Positions 42,366 to 51,792 are shown, numbered from the stretch's first letter. The stretch: 64,000 nt of DNA from Simiduia agarivorans SA1 = DSM 21679 (GCF_000305785.2 NC_018868.3:3456270-3520269); one strand, 5' to 3'. Translations and numbers: made by a program. The notes: a model not told the origin generated them from the letters alone.

Positions 42366-43178
42366 ATGAATGAAGAATGGCGTGATTGGACCCGGCTCAA
42401 CCTCAGCCGCGGCTGTAATCCGGTTGAACTGGTAGATATACTGCGGCGCAATGGTTTTGGCACCAAGGTCATCAAGGCGGTGATGAAGGATAAATTTCCC
42501 GCTGATTACCGCGCGCCCGATGAAATAGATTATCCCGCCTTGGCCCGGTGTGCGCTGGCACGCGACCCGGCATCAGTGGGCGCCGAGGCGTTGGACGACC
42601 AGCGACTGCAGCTTTTTGTTTTGAAGGATTTTCTGTCTGCCGCCGAGTGCGAGGGCGTGATGGCGCTGATGGATTCGAAATTGCGCCCATCCACCGTCAC
42701 CACCGGCAATTTGCACTACGGCTACCGCACCAGCAGTACCTGCGACCTGGGTCGGATGGTGTCGCCGCTGATCCGTGATATCGATCAGAAAATTGCCCGT
42801 ACCCTGGGGGTCAATGTGGCGTGGTCAGAAGAAATCCAGGGCCAGAAATACCTGGTGGGGCAGGAGTTCAAAGCCCATACCGACTACTTCCAGCCGCAAT
42901 CGGCCGAGTACGAAAAATTTGCTGGCGCCCGTGGCCAGCGCTCCTGGACCTTCATGATTTACCTCAACACCACCGAGGCCGGTGGTGCCACCCGTTTTAC
43001 CAAAATCGAGCGCGACTTTTTACCCGCGCAGGGCACCGCCGTCATCTGGAATAACCTGCTGGACGATGGCACGCCCAACCCCATGACCGAGCATCACGGC
43101 ATGCCGGTGGAAAAAGGTTACAAGTCGATTATTACCAAGTGGTTTCGCGATCGGGGTGAGGGGCCGCTGGCAGGCTGA
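42366..43178 (+). CDS. Prolyl 4-hydroxylase-like 2-oxoglutarate/Fe(II) oxygenase
   Basis: 270 aa. The double-stranded beta-helix core has iron ligands His171 and Asp173 (EFKAHTDYFQP) and a distal His near 243-244 (TEHHGMPV), with the 2OG-binding Lys shortly after (KGYKSIITKWF). Segments YRTSSTCDLG and WTFMIYLNTTEAGGATRFT are typical of the prolyl 4-hydroxylase alpha-like group. The N-terminal 80 residues form a helical extension (LVDILRRNGFGTKVIKAVMK). No signal peptide, so a cytoplasmic protein or small-molecule hydroxylase. Substrate unknown. Confidence 0.9.
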   Translation: MNEEWRDWTRLNLSRGCNPVELVDILRRNGFGTKVIKAVMKDKFPADYRAPDEIDYPALARCALARDPASVGAEALDDQRLQLFVLKDFLSAAECEGVMALMDSKLRPSTVTTGNLHYGYRTSSTCDLGRMVSPLIRDIDQKIARTLGVNVAWSEEIQGQKYLVGQEFKAHTDYFQPQSAEYEKFAGARGQRSWTFMIYLNTTEAGGATRFTKIERDFLPAQGTAVIWNNLLDDGTPNPMTEHHGMPVEKGYKSIITKWFRDRGEGPLAG

Positions 43179-43210
43179 CGAATGAAACCGGCGTGTTAAA
43201 CCGGATGCAG

Positions 43211-43233
43211 CCGGGCGGTACAAGACCGCCCGG
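43211..43233. terminator. Hairpin between convergent genes
   Basis: Perfect 9-bp GC-rich stem CCGGGCGGT/ACCGCCCGG with a 5-base loop, followed by TGTGTTTG. It lies between the oxygenase gene (+) and the DUF4340 gene (-) and may end both. The T-run is weak. Confidence 0.6.
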
Positions 43234-43251
43234 TGTGTTTGTGGGCCGTTA

Positions 43252-44145
43252 TCAGCCCTGAGCGTTCGTGGGTTCGGCGTTGTCGCTGTCAGATGTCGAC
43301 GCCAGATTGGTTTCCGTCAACGCATCGTATTGCCATTTTGACAGCCGGAACCAGGTGTCCAGATCGGCGCGTTTGATCAGGAAGCTGTCCTCGTGTGCGA
43401 GCAGATGGTAGATCAGGGTTTGCTCGCCCTGCCGCACGGTGTAGGTCAGGGCCTTGTCTTCCGGCCCTTGGTAATCGCTGATACCCGAGACGGTAATGGA
43501 TTGCCAGCGTTCAACCAAGGTCTTTACCCGCTCGAGGTCGAGTGCCTCCGGGCGCGACCATTGCCACTGGTCGCCTTCCGCCTTCAACGAGAGCGCTGCA
43601 CTTTCCAGCCCGGTAATCTGTTTGGCGGCAATTAACGATTTATCGAGCCAGTCATCCACGCTGACGGCAAGTCCGAAGCGGTCCAGCGGGACTGCGTAAA
43701 TAGTGCTCTGGTCATGCCGTCGGAGGTGACTTTTGCGCAGGCCGGCCGAGGTGCCCACGTACACCTCGGCCGCAGCCTCATCGCGGGCGCTGAGGCTGAG
43801 CTTTCGTTCATAGTCCGATGCGGCCACCTTGAACCGCGTTTGCGCCGAGGTTGAGGTTGCCGTTGGCCAGCGCACCTCGATCGCCGCAAGGTCGTCTAAT
43901 AGCGCATCAACCTTACCGCTATCGGCGGGCAGACCATTGGCCAGCTGCCATCGATCATTGTGCTTTTCAAGCTGAACGCTCGCGTCCGGGCTACCGAGTT
44001 CGATGCGTTCGATATTGGCGGCCGGGAAAGGCAGCAAGGCTTCCGGTGCGGATACCGACGCGGTTGCGCTGTGCCAGAAGATGCCCCCGGCCAGGACCAC
44101 CTGGGTAGCCAGGGCAATTGCCAGAAATCCCGATTTATTAAGCAT
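43252..44145 (-). CDS. DUF4340 protein, third gene of the Gld-type ABC operon
   Basis: 297 aa from the ATG at 44145, with AGGAGG 7 nt upstream; it overlaps the upstream stop by 8 nt. An N-terminal membrane anchor (about 4-25, SGFLAIALATQVVLAGGIFW) is followed by a periplasmic domain of DUF4340 type: LPFPAANIERIELGSPDASV, VQLEKHNDRWQLANGLPAD, LDDLAAIEVRWPTATS and ADLDTWFRLSKWQYDALTE near the end. DUF4340 is a regular companion of GldG-like ABC systems; the biochemical role is not known. Confidence 0.88.
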   Translation of the reverse strand: MLNKSGFLAIALATQVVLAGGIFWHSATASVSAPEALLPFPAANIERIELGSPDASVQLEKHNDRWQLANGLPADSGKVDALLDDLAAIEVRWPTATSTSAQTRFKVAASDYERKLSLSARDEAAAEVYVGTSAGLRKSHLRRHDQSTIYAVPLDRFGLAVSVDDWLDKSLIAAKQITGLESAALSLKAEGDQWQWSRPEALDLERVKTLVERWQSITVSGISDYQGPEDKALTYTVRQGEQTLIYHLLAHEDSFLIKRADLDTWFRLSKWQYDALTETNLASTSDSDNAEPTNAQG

Positions 44146-47020
44146 GAGCAACCTCCTGAGTCGTTGCAGTGAATGCGCGTTCCAGCCGGCGCTGGTTGCG
44201 TAACTGTTGGTGCTTTTGCGCCAACGCGACCAGCGCAATCAACAGAAATGCCATCAGATAATTGCCGTACTCCCACAGTATTTGTGCCGATTGTTCCATG
44301 GGCGGCAAAGTGCGGTTGAAATGGCCGCGCGCGCGAATCGCGGTCAGGCCATCGTCATCCAGCGCCCAGTCGAGCGTATTGCTGACCAACGCCAAGGGGT
44401 TGGTGTATTCGGCGCCCAGGCTGGCCGACGCCAGGCTCAATGCGGCGTCACTCAGGAAGTCATTGGAGCTGAACACAATCAGGCGCGCGCTCGCCGGTGA
44501 TCGTTCGATTACCTGGCTGATCACCGGTTCGGCATCTGCTTTGGATTCCGATCCGGTATCCTTGTCGTCTGGCGTTGCGTCAGGCAGCAGCGGTGACGCC
44601 TTACCTTTGAAAAAGGACTCAAACTGGCCGCTGATGGCCACGCCAAGGACCTGGCTGTCGGCACTGTCGCCAAGCGCAACCTGGCCGCGATTGTCGGGCA
44701 GAATCCGGGTGGAATCCGACAACCAGGTTTGCGCGGAACTGCGCAGCAATGTGTCCACCGCGCGGCCGTCGTTGCGCGCTGCGTCAATCTCGATGGGCGA
44801 AGCCCAGGTCAGCGTAGCCTGTGGCAGGCCGGCAGTGGCCGGGTGATCCGCATGTAACCCTTCAGGGCGGATATCCACGAAGTAGGGGTAATCCACCATG
44901 TGTACATCCTGAATCTGGAATCCACCCAGATTGCGCGTGACCGGAATGGGTAAGGTCGCGTTGCTGGCGTCCTGTACCAATTGTTTTGGCATACTCACAC
45001 CGTGGTGCGCGAGCCAGTCCTGCAGGCCGCTGTTGTGGCTGCTCAGACTGAGCGACCGGTTGTTGAGGCTCGCCCCAAACGGCGAGCTGGCCATCACCAC
45101 CGTACCGCCTTGCATGAGGAACTGGTCCACCGCAAATACCTGTGCATCGGTGAGGTTTTCGGGCGCGGCCAGCAGCAGAATGTCGGTGTCGCCACTGACG
45201 CTGCCATCGCCAATGTCCTCGCTTTTCACCAGCAGATTATCGCCAAGGTATTGGCTTAAACGGCTGAACTGACGGCCGCCAAAGCGCTGGTTTGGTGGGG
45301 TTACCAGGCCCACGGTTTTACTGAAGCCCCGTGCGAAGCGCTGCAGGCCCGCCTTGAGGTTGCGGGCAAAGGCTTCCTGACTGAGATCCTCAAGAGGAAT
45401 CGTCAGCCACTGATCGCTACCTTGCAAGGTGAGATAAAAATAGAACGGTTTAGCTGCAAAAATATCGGCCACCAGTGGCGACAAACCGTGCGCCTCGGCG
45501 AGTTGCTCGGCCAGTTGCGTGTCGTTATCCGGATTGGCAAAACTGACCGCAAGCTTGCCGTCTGACTTTTCCACCCAGTTGTTCAGCTCTTGCTCGACTC
45601 TGGCCCTGAACTCGATGAGTTGGGTGGGCAGCACGGCATCATCGGAAATGTAGCCAGTGAACTGCACGGGCGCCGAAATGGCGTCGAATACATTGCCGCT
45701 GGTTTGATAGCGTTGCAGGTTTTTCTTTATGGCACTGGTCAGGTCGTGTTCCGGGTTGCGCAATGCCACGTCGATATTGCCTTCGGCGCGGGCCATTACC
45801 TCAATAAAATCCCGGAACCCCAGCGTTTGGTATTGATCGCCGTACTGTACTAAAACGTTGAAATAGGAGCTGACAATAGAAGCCTGGTAACGGTCGGCCA
45901 CCTGGAAGGGCACCGGCGCGATGCCGTATTTTTCGTTGGCCTCCTGCTCCAGCGCCTGATCGGTTTGCGGGTCGATAAATTCCACCCGAACTTTGCCTTT
46001 ACCGGCCACCTCGTATTCACGCAACAGGTCTTTCAGCTGGGGCACCAGTGGCGCCAGCAGCGGATGGGTTTTGTCGCTGAAATAGCCGCGCAGTAACAAG
46101 GGTTCCTGCAGTTCGGACAAATAGCGATGGGTGGCGTCCGACAGAGAATATTGCTGGCCTTGGGTGGTATCAATACGCAACGCATGGATTTGACCGATCC
46201 AGACGTTGGATACCAACAGGTTCAGCACCGCCAGCGCGGTAATTGTGCGCCACTGCCGGTGGTAACGCTTGTTGCCGTTATTGGCCCAGCGCGCTTGCTC
46301 AAGCGTCAGGGTGTTGAGCGATAAAAATACCAGCGTCAGGCTCAGGTAATACACCAGGTCGCGCAGATCGATTACGCCGCGGGCGATGGCCTCGAAGCGG
46401 GCACCGCTGCCCAGCAGCTTGAGCCAATCACTCAGCGGTGCGCTGACAAAATCGGTCAGCGCCGGACTACCAATCAGGTAAAAAACACTGCACAGCGCCA
46501 TGGCGCCAATGAGACTGACAATCTGGTTGTCACACCTGGCGGAGACAAACAGGCCAATGCTGAGATAGGCCGCGCCCAATAAAAATGTTGCCAGATAGCC
46601 GGACCACACCGGGCCCCAATCCAGATCGCCCAGCAGGGCGACGGTCACGGGTAACGGCAGGGTCAGGCAGAGTGCCAGCAACAGCAGCCAAAGGCAGCTC
46701 AGGAATTTGCCCGCCACAAAATGCCAAAGCCCATAGGGGCGGGTCAATAAGAACTCGAGCGTGCCGGTTCGTTTTTCCTCACTCCACAATCGCATGGTCA
46801 GGGTTGAACACAGGAAAATCAGCAGCACCGGCATCCATTCGAACATGGGCCGGATATCGGCAATGTTGCGGGAAAAAAATGCTTCGACCCAGAAAAAGAC
46901 GAACAGGGTCACCGCGAGAAAAACGCCCAGGAACAGATACGCGACGGGCGACGAAAAAAACAGATCGATTTCTTTTGCGGCCGTGCGGCGCACGACTGGC
47001 CAGGATGTATTATTCGGCAT
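44138..47020 (-). CDS. ABC-2 permease fused to GldG-like auxiliary protein
   Basis: 960 aa from the ATG at 47020, which has GGAGGAGC upstream and overlaps the ATPase stop by 11 nt. Residues about 1-245 are a GldF-type ABC-2 permease: six helices, with SSPVAYLFLGVFLAVTLFVF, MRLWSEEKRTGTLEFLLTRP and GSPALTDFVSAPLSDWL. Residues about 265-950 are GldG-like: a TM (TITALAVLNLLVSNVWIGQI), then a large periplasmic part (DTTQGQQYSLSDATHRYLSE, ALEQEANEKYGIAPVPFQVA, LFLLAAPENLT-like region, QFLMQGGTVVMASSPFGA), and a closing TM (YGNYLMAFLLIALVALAQKH). The two halves are separate genes in many genomes. Related to gliding genes by homology only. Confidence 0.9.
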   Translation of the reverse strand: MPNNTSWPVVRRTAAKEIDLFFSSPVAYLFLGVFLAVTLFVFFWVEAFFSRNIADIRPMFEWMPVLLIFLCSTLTMRLWSEEKRTGTLEFLLTRPYGLWHFVAGKFLSCLWLLLLALCLTLPLPVTVALLGDLDWGPVWSGYLATFLLGAAYLSIGLFVSARCDNQIVSLIGAMALCSVFYLIGSPALTDFVSAPLSDWLKLLGSGARFEAIARGVIDLRDLVYYLSLTLVFLSLNTLTLEQARWANNGNKRYHRQWRTITALAVLNLLVSNVWIGQIHALRIDTTQGQQYSLSDATHRYLSELQEPLLLRGYFSDKTHPLLAPLVPQLKDLLREYEVAGKGKVRVEFIDPQTDQALEQEANEKYGIAPVPFQVADRYQASIVSSYFNVLVQYGDQYQTLGFRDFIEVMARAEGNIDVALRNPEHDLTSAIKKNLQRYQTSGNVFDAISAPVQFTGYISDDAVLPTQLIEFRARVEQELNNWVEKSDGKLAVSFANPDNDTQLAEQLAEAHGLSPLVADIFAAKPFYFYLTLQGSDQWLTIPLEDLSQEAFARNLKAGLQRFARGFSKTVGLVTPPNQRFGGRQFSRLSQYLGDNLLVKSEDIGDGSVSGDTDILLLAAPENLTDAQVFAVDQFLMQGGTVVMASSPFGASLNNRSLSLSSHNSGLQDWLAHHGVSMPKQLVQDASNATLPIPVTRNLGGFQIQDVHMVDYPYFVDIRPEGLHADHPATAGLPQATLTWASPIEIDAARNDGRAVDTLLRSSAQTWLSDSTRILPDNRGQVALGDSADSQVLGVAISGQFESFFKGKASPLLPDATPDDKDTGSESKADAEPVISQVIERSPASARLIVFSSNDFLSDAALSLASASLGAEYTNPLALVSNTLDWALDDDGLTAIRARGHFNRTLPPMEQSAQILWEYGNYLMAFLLIALVALAQKHQQLRNQRRLERAFTATTQEVAHA

Positions 47021-47969
47021 GACTGAGCTCCTCCTTGCGAACCTCCTCGGCTGTGGAGGTAAGTGAACCGGTAATCTGGTGGAACAAGGCCTCAAGCGTG
47101 CGTTTTTCCGGCATCAGCCCGAACAATTGGTGGCCGTTTTTAATAACGGCTTCAGCCACACGGTGCGCAGCCTGCTCGGGGTTCTGGTGCTGATGTAATT
47201 GCAACCGGTAGCCACCTTCGATGGATTCCATTTGCGCCACACCTTCGAGCATGAAAATTTTGCGCGCGTCGGATTCGGGTAAGTTGGTTTTCACTGCCAG
47301 CTGATCGCTTTGGCGCAGTTGTGGCAATGACTCATCCACCGCCAGCTTGCCGTGACTGATGATCAGAACGCGATCGCACAGTGCTTCCACTTCCTGCAAG
47401 ATATGGGTGGACAAAATAACCAGCGAATTCTCCGCCAGCGCCCGAATGGCATTGCGCATGTGCTCGATCTGGCTTGGGTCCAGGCCGTTGGTGGGTTCAT
47501 CGAGAATTATCAGCTTGGGCTTACCGATTATGGCCTGGGCCACGCCCACTCTTTGCCTGTAACCACGGGACAGGGTTTGGATGGGTTTGTGCAGCGTATC
47601 CGACAGGTCGGTTACCGCCAGCGCCTGTTGGATCGCCTGGATCTTCCGGTCGCCGCTAAGACCTTTGATGTCCGCGGCATAGTCCAGGTAATTGGCAACA
47701 GTCAGTTCCGGGTATACCGGCAGGCTTTCGGGCAGATAGCCCAGTTGTTGTTGCAGGTGTTGCGGTGTGTCGGTGCAATCCTGGCCGTCAAACCGGATGC
47801 TGCCGGCATCGGGCTCCAGAAAACCACTGATCATTTTCATGATGGTGGTTTTGCCCGCGCCATTGTGACCGAGCAAGCCCAGTATTTCACCGGGCTTTGC
47901 ACTGAAAGACACGTCGTCTACGGCGCAGTAATCACCGTAAAAACGCGTGAGGTTTGTTACCTCCAGCAT
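47010..47969 (-). CDS. ABC transporter ATP-binding protein, GldA-like
   Basis: 319 aa. Walker A is LLGHNGAGKTTIMKMISGFL, signature LSRGYRQRVGVAQAII, Walker B LIILDEPTNGLDP, H-loop LSTHILQEVEAL. The C-terminal extension of about 100 residues is typical of ATPases partnered with ABC-2 permeases. A strong AAGGAGG precedes the ATG. It is the first gene of a three-gene operon with the permease-GldG fusion and DUF4340; overlapping stops and starts mean tight coupling. Confidence 0.95.
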   Translation of the reverse strand: MLEVTNLTRFYGDYCAVDDVSFSAKPGEILGLLGHNGAGKTTIMKMISGFLEPDAGSIRFDGQDCTDTPQHLQQQLGYLPESLPVYPELTVANYLDYAADIKGLSGDRKIQAIQQALAVTDLSDTLHKPIQTLSRGYRQRVGVAQAIIGKPKLIILDEPTNGLDPSQIEHMRNAIRALAENSLVILSTHILQEVEALCDRVLIISHGKLAVDESLPQLRQSDQLAVKTNLPESDARKIFMLEGVAQMESIEGGYRLQLHQHQNPEQAAHRVAEAVIKNGHQLFGLMPEKRTLEALFHQITGSLTSTAEEVRKEELSHAE

Positions 47970-48436
47970 GGTGCCTCCTTATTACGAGAGGTGGTAGGTT
48001 GTTAAAAACAGACGGTAAAACCCGTTATAAAATCTTGCTGTGGCGCGCGGGCATCGGGGGCGCGCGGCCAAAGGCGGGATTGGGAATGTGAGCGGGCGCC
48101 ACAGCGGCACCGCAGCGTTGGTACCGAGCCGGTGAGTGGTGAGGCTTTGGCACCGTGAGTCCGGGGCGATCAGTGTGTACTTGGTACGTTTGTTTTTGCA
48201 TGGGTTTCAAAGCTCTACTGAAATCATCGGATTGCCAAGAGCGATGGGGCGCTCGCGGTAACCGGGTATCCGGCGTCACTAAGAATCGCCGGATTTTAAA
48301 TCAGCCTGACGAACAGGAAAAGAGGGTATTGTTCTTGCGCTGTCACCTGTCTGCCACACAGGGTTCATAAATCCTTTGCCGTACCGTCATCTGTGTTTGC
48401 TTAGATGGCGGCGATAACTTTTGCAAAGGATTGACC
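47970..48436. other. Divergent intergenic region between the Gld-type operon and the nuclease gene
   Basis: 467 bases without a gene. The left part near the ATPase holds short GC-rich stems (GGCGCGCGGG, GCGCGCGGCC). A hairpin ATCCGGCG/CGCCGGAT followed by TTTA lies at 48268-48294. The right part contains the putative Pho box at 48340-48357 and the nuclease ribosome site AAAGGA. Otherwise I see nothing in it. Confidence 0.55.
48340..48357 (+). promoter_or_regulatory. Putative PhoB-binding site (Pho box) upstream of the nuclease
   Basis: CTGTCAC-CTGT-CTGCCAC: two 7-base half-sites separated by 4 bases, giving the 11-base spacing of Pho boxes. A CATAAA -10-like element lies at 48366-48371, 8 bases after the second half-site, as in PhoB-activated promoters that lack a normal -35. 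The second half-site has one mismatch to CTGTCAC. Found by eye only. Confidence 0.4.
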
Positions 48437-51247
48437 ATGAAATCGCAACTCTTCGCGCTGTGTGCGCTGAGCCTGGCTGTAAGCGCCAACGCCACGCCGC
48501 TGATCAGCACGGTATATGACGGCCCCTTGTCGGGTGGTGTCCCCAAAGGCGTTGAAATTTACTGGCCCGAGGCCGTGGCCGACGCCAGTGTTTACGGCCT
48601 CGGCAGCGCCAATAACGGTGGAGGTAGCGACGGTGAAGAATTCACCTTTCCGGCCATCGCTATTGCGGCCGGCAGTTACACCACTGTCGCCAGTGAAGCC
48701 CATGGCTTTACCGCCTTCTTTGGCCAGGTGCCCGATTTCATCTCTGGCGCCATGGCGATTAATGGCGACGATGCCATTGAACTGTTTCACCAAGGCGTGG
48801 TGATCGACACCTTCGGGGATATCAACCAGGACGGCACCGGCACCGCCTGGGATTATCAGGACGGCTGGGCCGCGCGCGTGCAAGGCAGCGCCGGCGCATT
48901 TCAGTTGGCCAATTGGCAATTCAGCGGCATTGACGCACTCGACGGCGTAACCTCCAACACCACGGCGGCCAAACCGATTCCGCTCGCCAACGGTGATGAT
49001 GGCGACGACGGCGAGGCGCCGGCCATGGTAAAAATCTCCACCATTCAGGGCACGCCCGAGACTCAAACCACCAACAGCTTTGGCGACTCTGATGTAAGCC
49101 CGCTGATTGGCGAGATCGTCAGCGTGGAAGCCATTGTGGTGGGCGATTTTCAGGATGGCGATGCCGATGGCAATCGCAACCTGAACGGCTTTTTCCTGCA
49201 GGAAGAAACCGCCGATGAAGACGGCGATGCACGCTCCAGTGAAGGTATTTTCGTGGCCGCCAGCACACCCGATGTGCAGCTTGGCGACACCGTGCGCGTG
49301 ACCGGCAAAGTGGGCCAGTACTTCGGCGAAACCCAGCTGTACCAGGTATCGTCCATTGAGGTAGTAGCACCCGGTACGTCGGCGCAATTGGCGCTGGTGA
49401 CACCGGCACACATCCAGTTACCCGCCGCGGCGGTAAGCCGTGATCAGGCCGGCAATTGGCAGCCCGATCTGGAAGCCTACGAGGGCATGCTGGTGCGCTT
49501 CCCGCAAACGCTGACCCTGGCCGAACAATTCCAGCTCGATCGTTTCAATGAAGTGAGTCTGGTGGCGGGCAACCGTCCCTATCAGTTCACCCAATTGAAC
49601 GCACCCGACGCTGCGGGTAATGCCGACTACCAGCGCACACTGGGTGCTGCTTGTATTACCTTGGATGACGGTCTGAATGTGCAGAATGCGCCGATTACCC
49701 TGGTGTCCGACTACCGCACGGAAACCGCACCGCGCATGGGCGATCAAGTCACCGGTCTCACCGGTGTGCTCGATTATAAATGGGCCGGTAACAGCGCATC
49801 CGGTGCCCGCTGGCGGGTGCGCGCGCACGTGGATGGCGCGAATGATTTCACCCGCGACTGGCTCGGTAATTCACCCAACCCGCGCCCAATACTGGAGATG
49901 CCCGAGGGCAACCTGCGGGTGGCGAGCGTGAACGTGTTGAACTTTTTCACCACCCTCGACAATGGCAGCGCCCACACCGCACTCGGTCACGCGCCGCGCG
50001 GTGCCGATGACCTGAGCCGTTTTGGTGTTGACCCGGCAACGTTTGAGTACGATCGTCAGCTGCAAAAGTTAGCGCAGGCGCTGTTCGCGATGGACGCGCA
50101 TTTGCTCGGCCTGGTGGAACTGGAAAACGCTTTTGCAACCGCCAGTGACAGCGCCATCGATGCGTTGGCGACAGCGCTCAACGCGCTGGCCGGTGAGCCG
50201 CGCTATGCCGTATTGCACCCCGCCGATCACGTGGGTACCGATGCCATTGCCGTGGGCATTTTGTACCAGCCGGCAACCGTCAGCCCCGAAGGCACGCCGG
50301 TATTACTGGACGATGCGGTCGTTGCCACGCTGCCCGGTTTTGCCGCACACGATTTCGCCACCAGCCCGATCTTCAATGGCGAGGCTACCAACCGGGTGCC
50401 GGTGGCGGCGAGCTTCCGGCATCGCGTCTCTGACGAAGTGATTACCCTGTCGGTCAATCACTTCAAATCCAAGGGTGCTTCGGGTCTTACCGATACCACC
50501 AGCCCCGATTACGATCAGGCCGATGGCGCCGGTTTCTGGAACGCGCGCCGCACGCTCGCTGCACAGGCGGTGAGCGAGTGGCTGGCCAGCGCGCCCACGG
50601 GCGTGGCGACAGACCACCAGATAATTGCCGGCGACCTCAACGCCTACGCCATGGAATCCCCGGTGCAAACATTACTGGCGCGCGGTTTCCGCAACGTCGA
50701 GCCTGAGCTGGCCTATTCCTACGTGTTTGATGGCCAACTCGGGACCCTCGATTACCTGCTGGTGTCGGACAGTCTGCATCCAGCCTTAACGCAGGCCGTG
50801 GTGTGGCACATCAATGCCGACGAAGCCGATGCCCTGGATTACAACGCCGACTTCGGACGTGATAGTGGCTATTACTCGGCCTCAACCGCTGTACGCTTTT
50901 CCGATCATGATCCGGTGCTGGCGGGCTTTCACCTGGTGCCCGGCATTCAGGCCTGGCCCGATCTTCTAGGGCTTTACGACCGCGCGGTTGCGGAGGGTAA
51001 GCTGGTGGGCACATCTGCACACCCGTGGCTGCAGCACTTTTATGTCCGGCTGTATCGCCTGCAGCTGCAGCACCTGATCTGGCTGGGGGAACGCGGGCGT
51101 TCACATCAGGCCTGCGCCCGCTTGCCGCGTTTGCAGTTGCTCTCTGATGGTGAGGCGAGGCCGGGCGATTGGTTGGCCGGGGCGGGCAGGGCCGCCTGGG
51201 CCGGTCACTTGCGGTTGGCGGAACAGGCGTTCTGTCCTGTGCAATAG
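48437..51247 (+). CDS. ExeM/NucH-family extracellular endonuclease
   Basis: 936 aa from the ATG at 48437 with AAAGGA 6 nt upstream. Signal peptide to about residue 19 (LFALCALSLAVSANATP). Then a lamin-tail-like domain (STVYDGPLSGGVPKGVEIYW, INGDDAIELFHQGVVIDTFG), OB-fold regions of YhcR type (VSVEAIVVGDFQDGD with FFLQEE), and an exonuclease-endonuclease-phosphatase domain (about 490-835) with ASVNVLNFFTTL, LGLVELEN, SVNHFKSKGAS, IAGDLNAYAMESP and the catalytic FSDHDPVLAGF. Secreted DNase for nutrient phosphate and biofilm DNA. The C-terminal ~100 residues form a Leu/Arg/Trp-rich helical tail in place of a visible GlyGly-CTERM anchor. Confidence 0.92.
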   Translation: MKSQLFALCALSLAVSANATPLISTVYDGPLSGGVPKGVEIYWPEAVADASVYGLGSANNGGGSDGEEFTFPAIAIAAGSYTTVASEAHGFTAFFGQVPDFISGAMAINGDDAIELFHQGVVIDTFGDINQDGTGTAWDYQDGWAARVQGSAGAFQLANWQFSGIDALDGVTSNTTAAKPIPLANGDDGDDGEAPAMVKISTIQGTPETQTTNSFGDSDVSPLIGEIVSVEAIVVGDFQDGDADGNRNLNGFFLQEETADEDGDARSSEGIFVAASTPDVQLGDTVRVTGKVGQYFGETQLYQVSSIEVVAPGTSAQLALVTPAHIQLPAAAVSRDQAGNWQPDLEAYEGMLVRFPQTLTLAEQFQLDRFNEVSLVAGNRPYQFTQLNAPDAAGNADYQRTLGAACITLDDGLNVQNAPITLVSDYRTETAPRMGDQVTGLTGVLDYKWAGNSASGARWRVRAHVDGANDFTRDWLGNSPNPRPILEMPEGNLRVASVNVLNFFTTLDNGSAHTALGHAPRGADDLSRFGVDPATFEYDRQLQKLAQALFAMDAHLLGLVELENAFATASDSAIDALATALNALAGEPRYAVLHPADHVGTDAIAVGILYQPATVSPEGTPVLLDDAVVATLPGFAAHDFATSPIFNGEATNRVPVAASFRHRVSDEVITLSVNHFKSKGASGLTDTTSPDYDQADGAGFWNARRTLAAQAVSEWLASAPTGVATDHQIIAGDLNAYAMESPVQTLLARGFRNVEPELAYSYVFDGQLGTLDYLLVSDSLHPALTQAVVWHINADEADALDYNADFGRDSGYYSASTAVRFSDHDPVLAGFHLVPGIQAWPDLLGLYDRAVAEGKLVGTSAHPWLQHFYVRLYRLQLQHLIWLGERGRSHQACARLPRLQLLSDGEARPGDWLAGAGRAAWAGHLRLAEQAFCPVQ

Positions 51248-51311
51248 TGCCGGGCTTGAGTGGGCCCGTCAGGGAGGCTACTATCGCTGTATCTGATTGT
51301 GAGCCGTGACA

Positions 51312-51713
51312 ATGCCCGTGCGTCGCCTGTTAATACTGCTGCTGAATCTGTGCCTGCTGCTGAGCTTGTCAGCGCAGGCACTGTCGGCTGCCTTACATCC
51401 TTGTATGGGGGCAGCGCCGGTGGCAGCGGAGGCGTCAATGGATGCCATGGCCGGCATGGATCACAGCCAGCACATGGGCATGGGTGCTCTCGAATCAATG
51501 GCCGGTATGGATGACGCTGCCGACCACAGCAGCATGGACTGTTGTGAAGGCGCCGATGACTGCCCCATGGACCAGTGTGTGCTCCTGCCTGCGACACTGG
51601 CCACCGGTCAGCTGCAGTTGATTTGGATTGCCGGCAGTGCCGAATACAGTAGCCTCACCGGTGAGCCCGCAAGCGCTCAATTCCCGCCGTATCACCCACC
51701 CTACCTCGCGTAA
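51312..51713 (+). CDS. Small secreted Met/His/Cys-rich protein, probably metal-binding
   Basis: 133 aa from the ATG at 51312. Signal peptide to about residue 28 (LILLLNLCLLLSLSAQALSA). The mature part has many potential metal ligands: MDAMAGMDHSQHMGMG, DDAADHSSMDCCEGADDCPM and DQC. It lies 80 nt upstream of cusB in the same direction, so a periplasmic copper or silver sequestering role is likely. It resembles the small uncharacterised proteins (DUF2946-like or similar) often found at the head of metal efflux operons; I do not assign a family. Confidence 0.7.
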   Translation: MPVRRLLILLLNLCLLLSLSAQALSAALHPCMGAAPVAAEASMDAMAGMDHSQHMGMGALESMAGMDDAADHSSMDCCEGADDCPMDQCVLLPATLATGQLQLIWIAGSAEYSSLTGEPASAQFPPYHPPYLA

Positions 51714-51792
51714 CACAGCCTGAATCCGTCTGAAATTTGCCCAATGGCAAGAAAAGGTCGTCATCGACCCTGTGTAGATTGCGAGAAACACG

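Noticed and set aside
48384..48400. Second possible Pho box (CCGTCAT-CTGT-GTTTGCT)
   Set aside because: The second half-site does not match, so only the upstream pair is proposed.
48401..49411. 336-aa minus-strand frame opposite the nuclease gene
   Set aside because: Antisense of the clear ExeM-type gene; low-complexity Gly/Ala/His sequence with no family.
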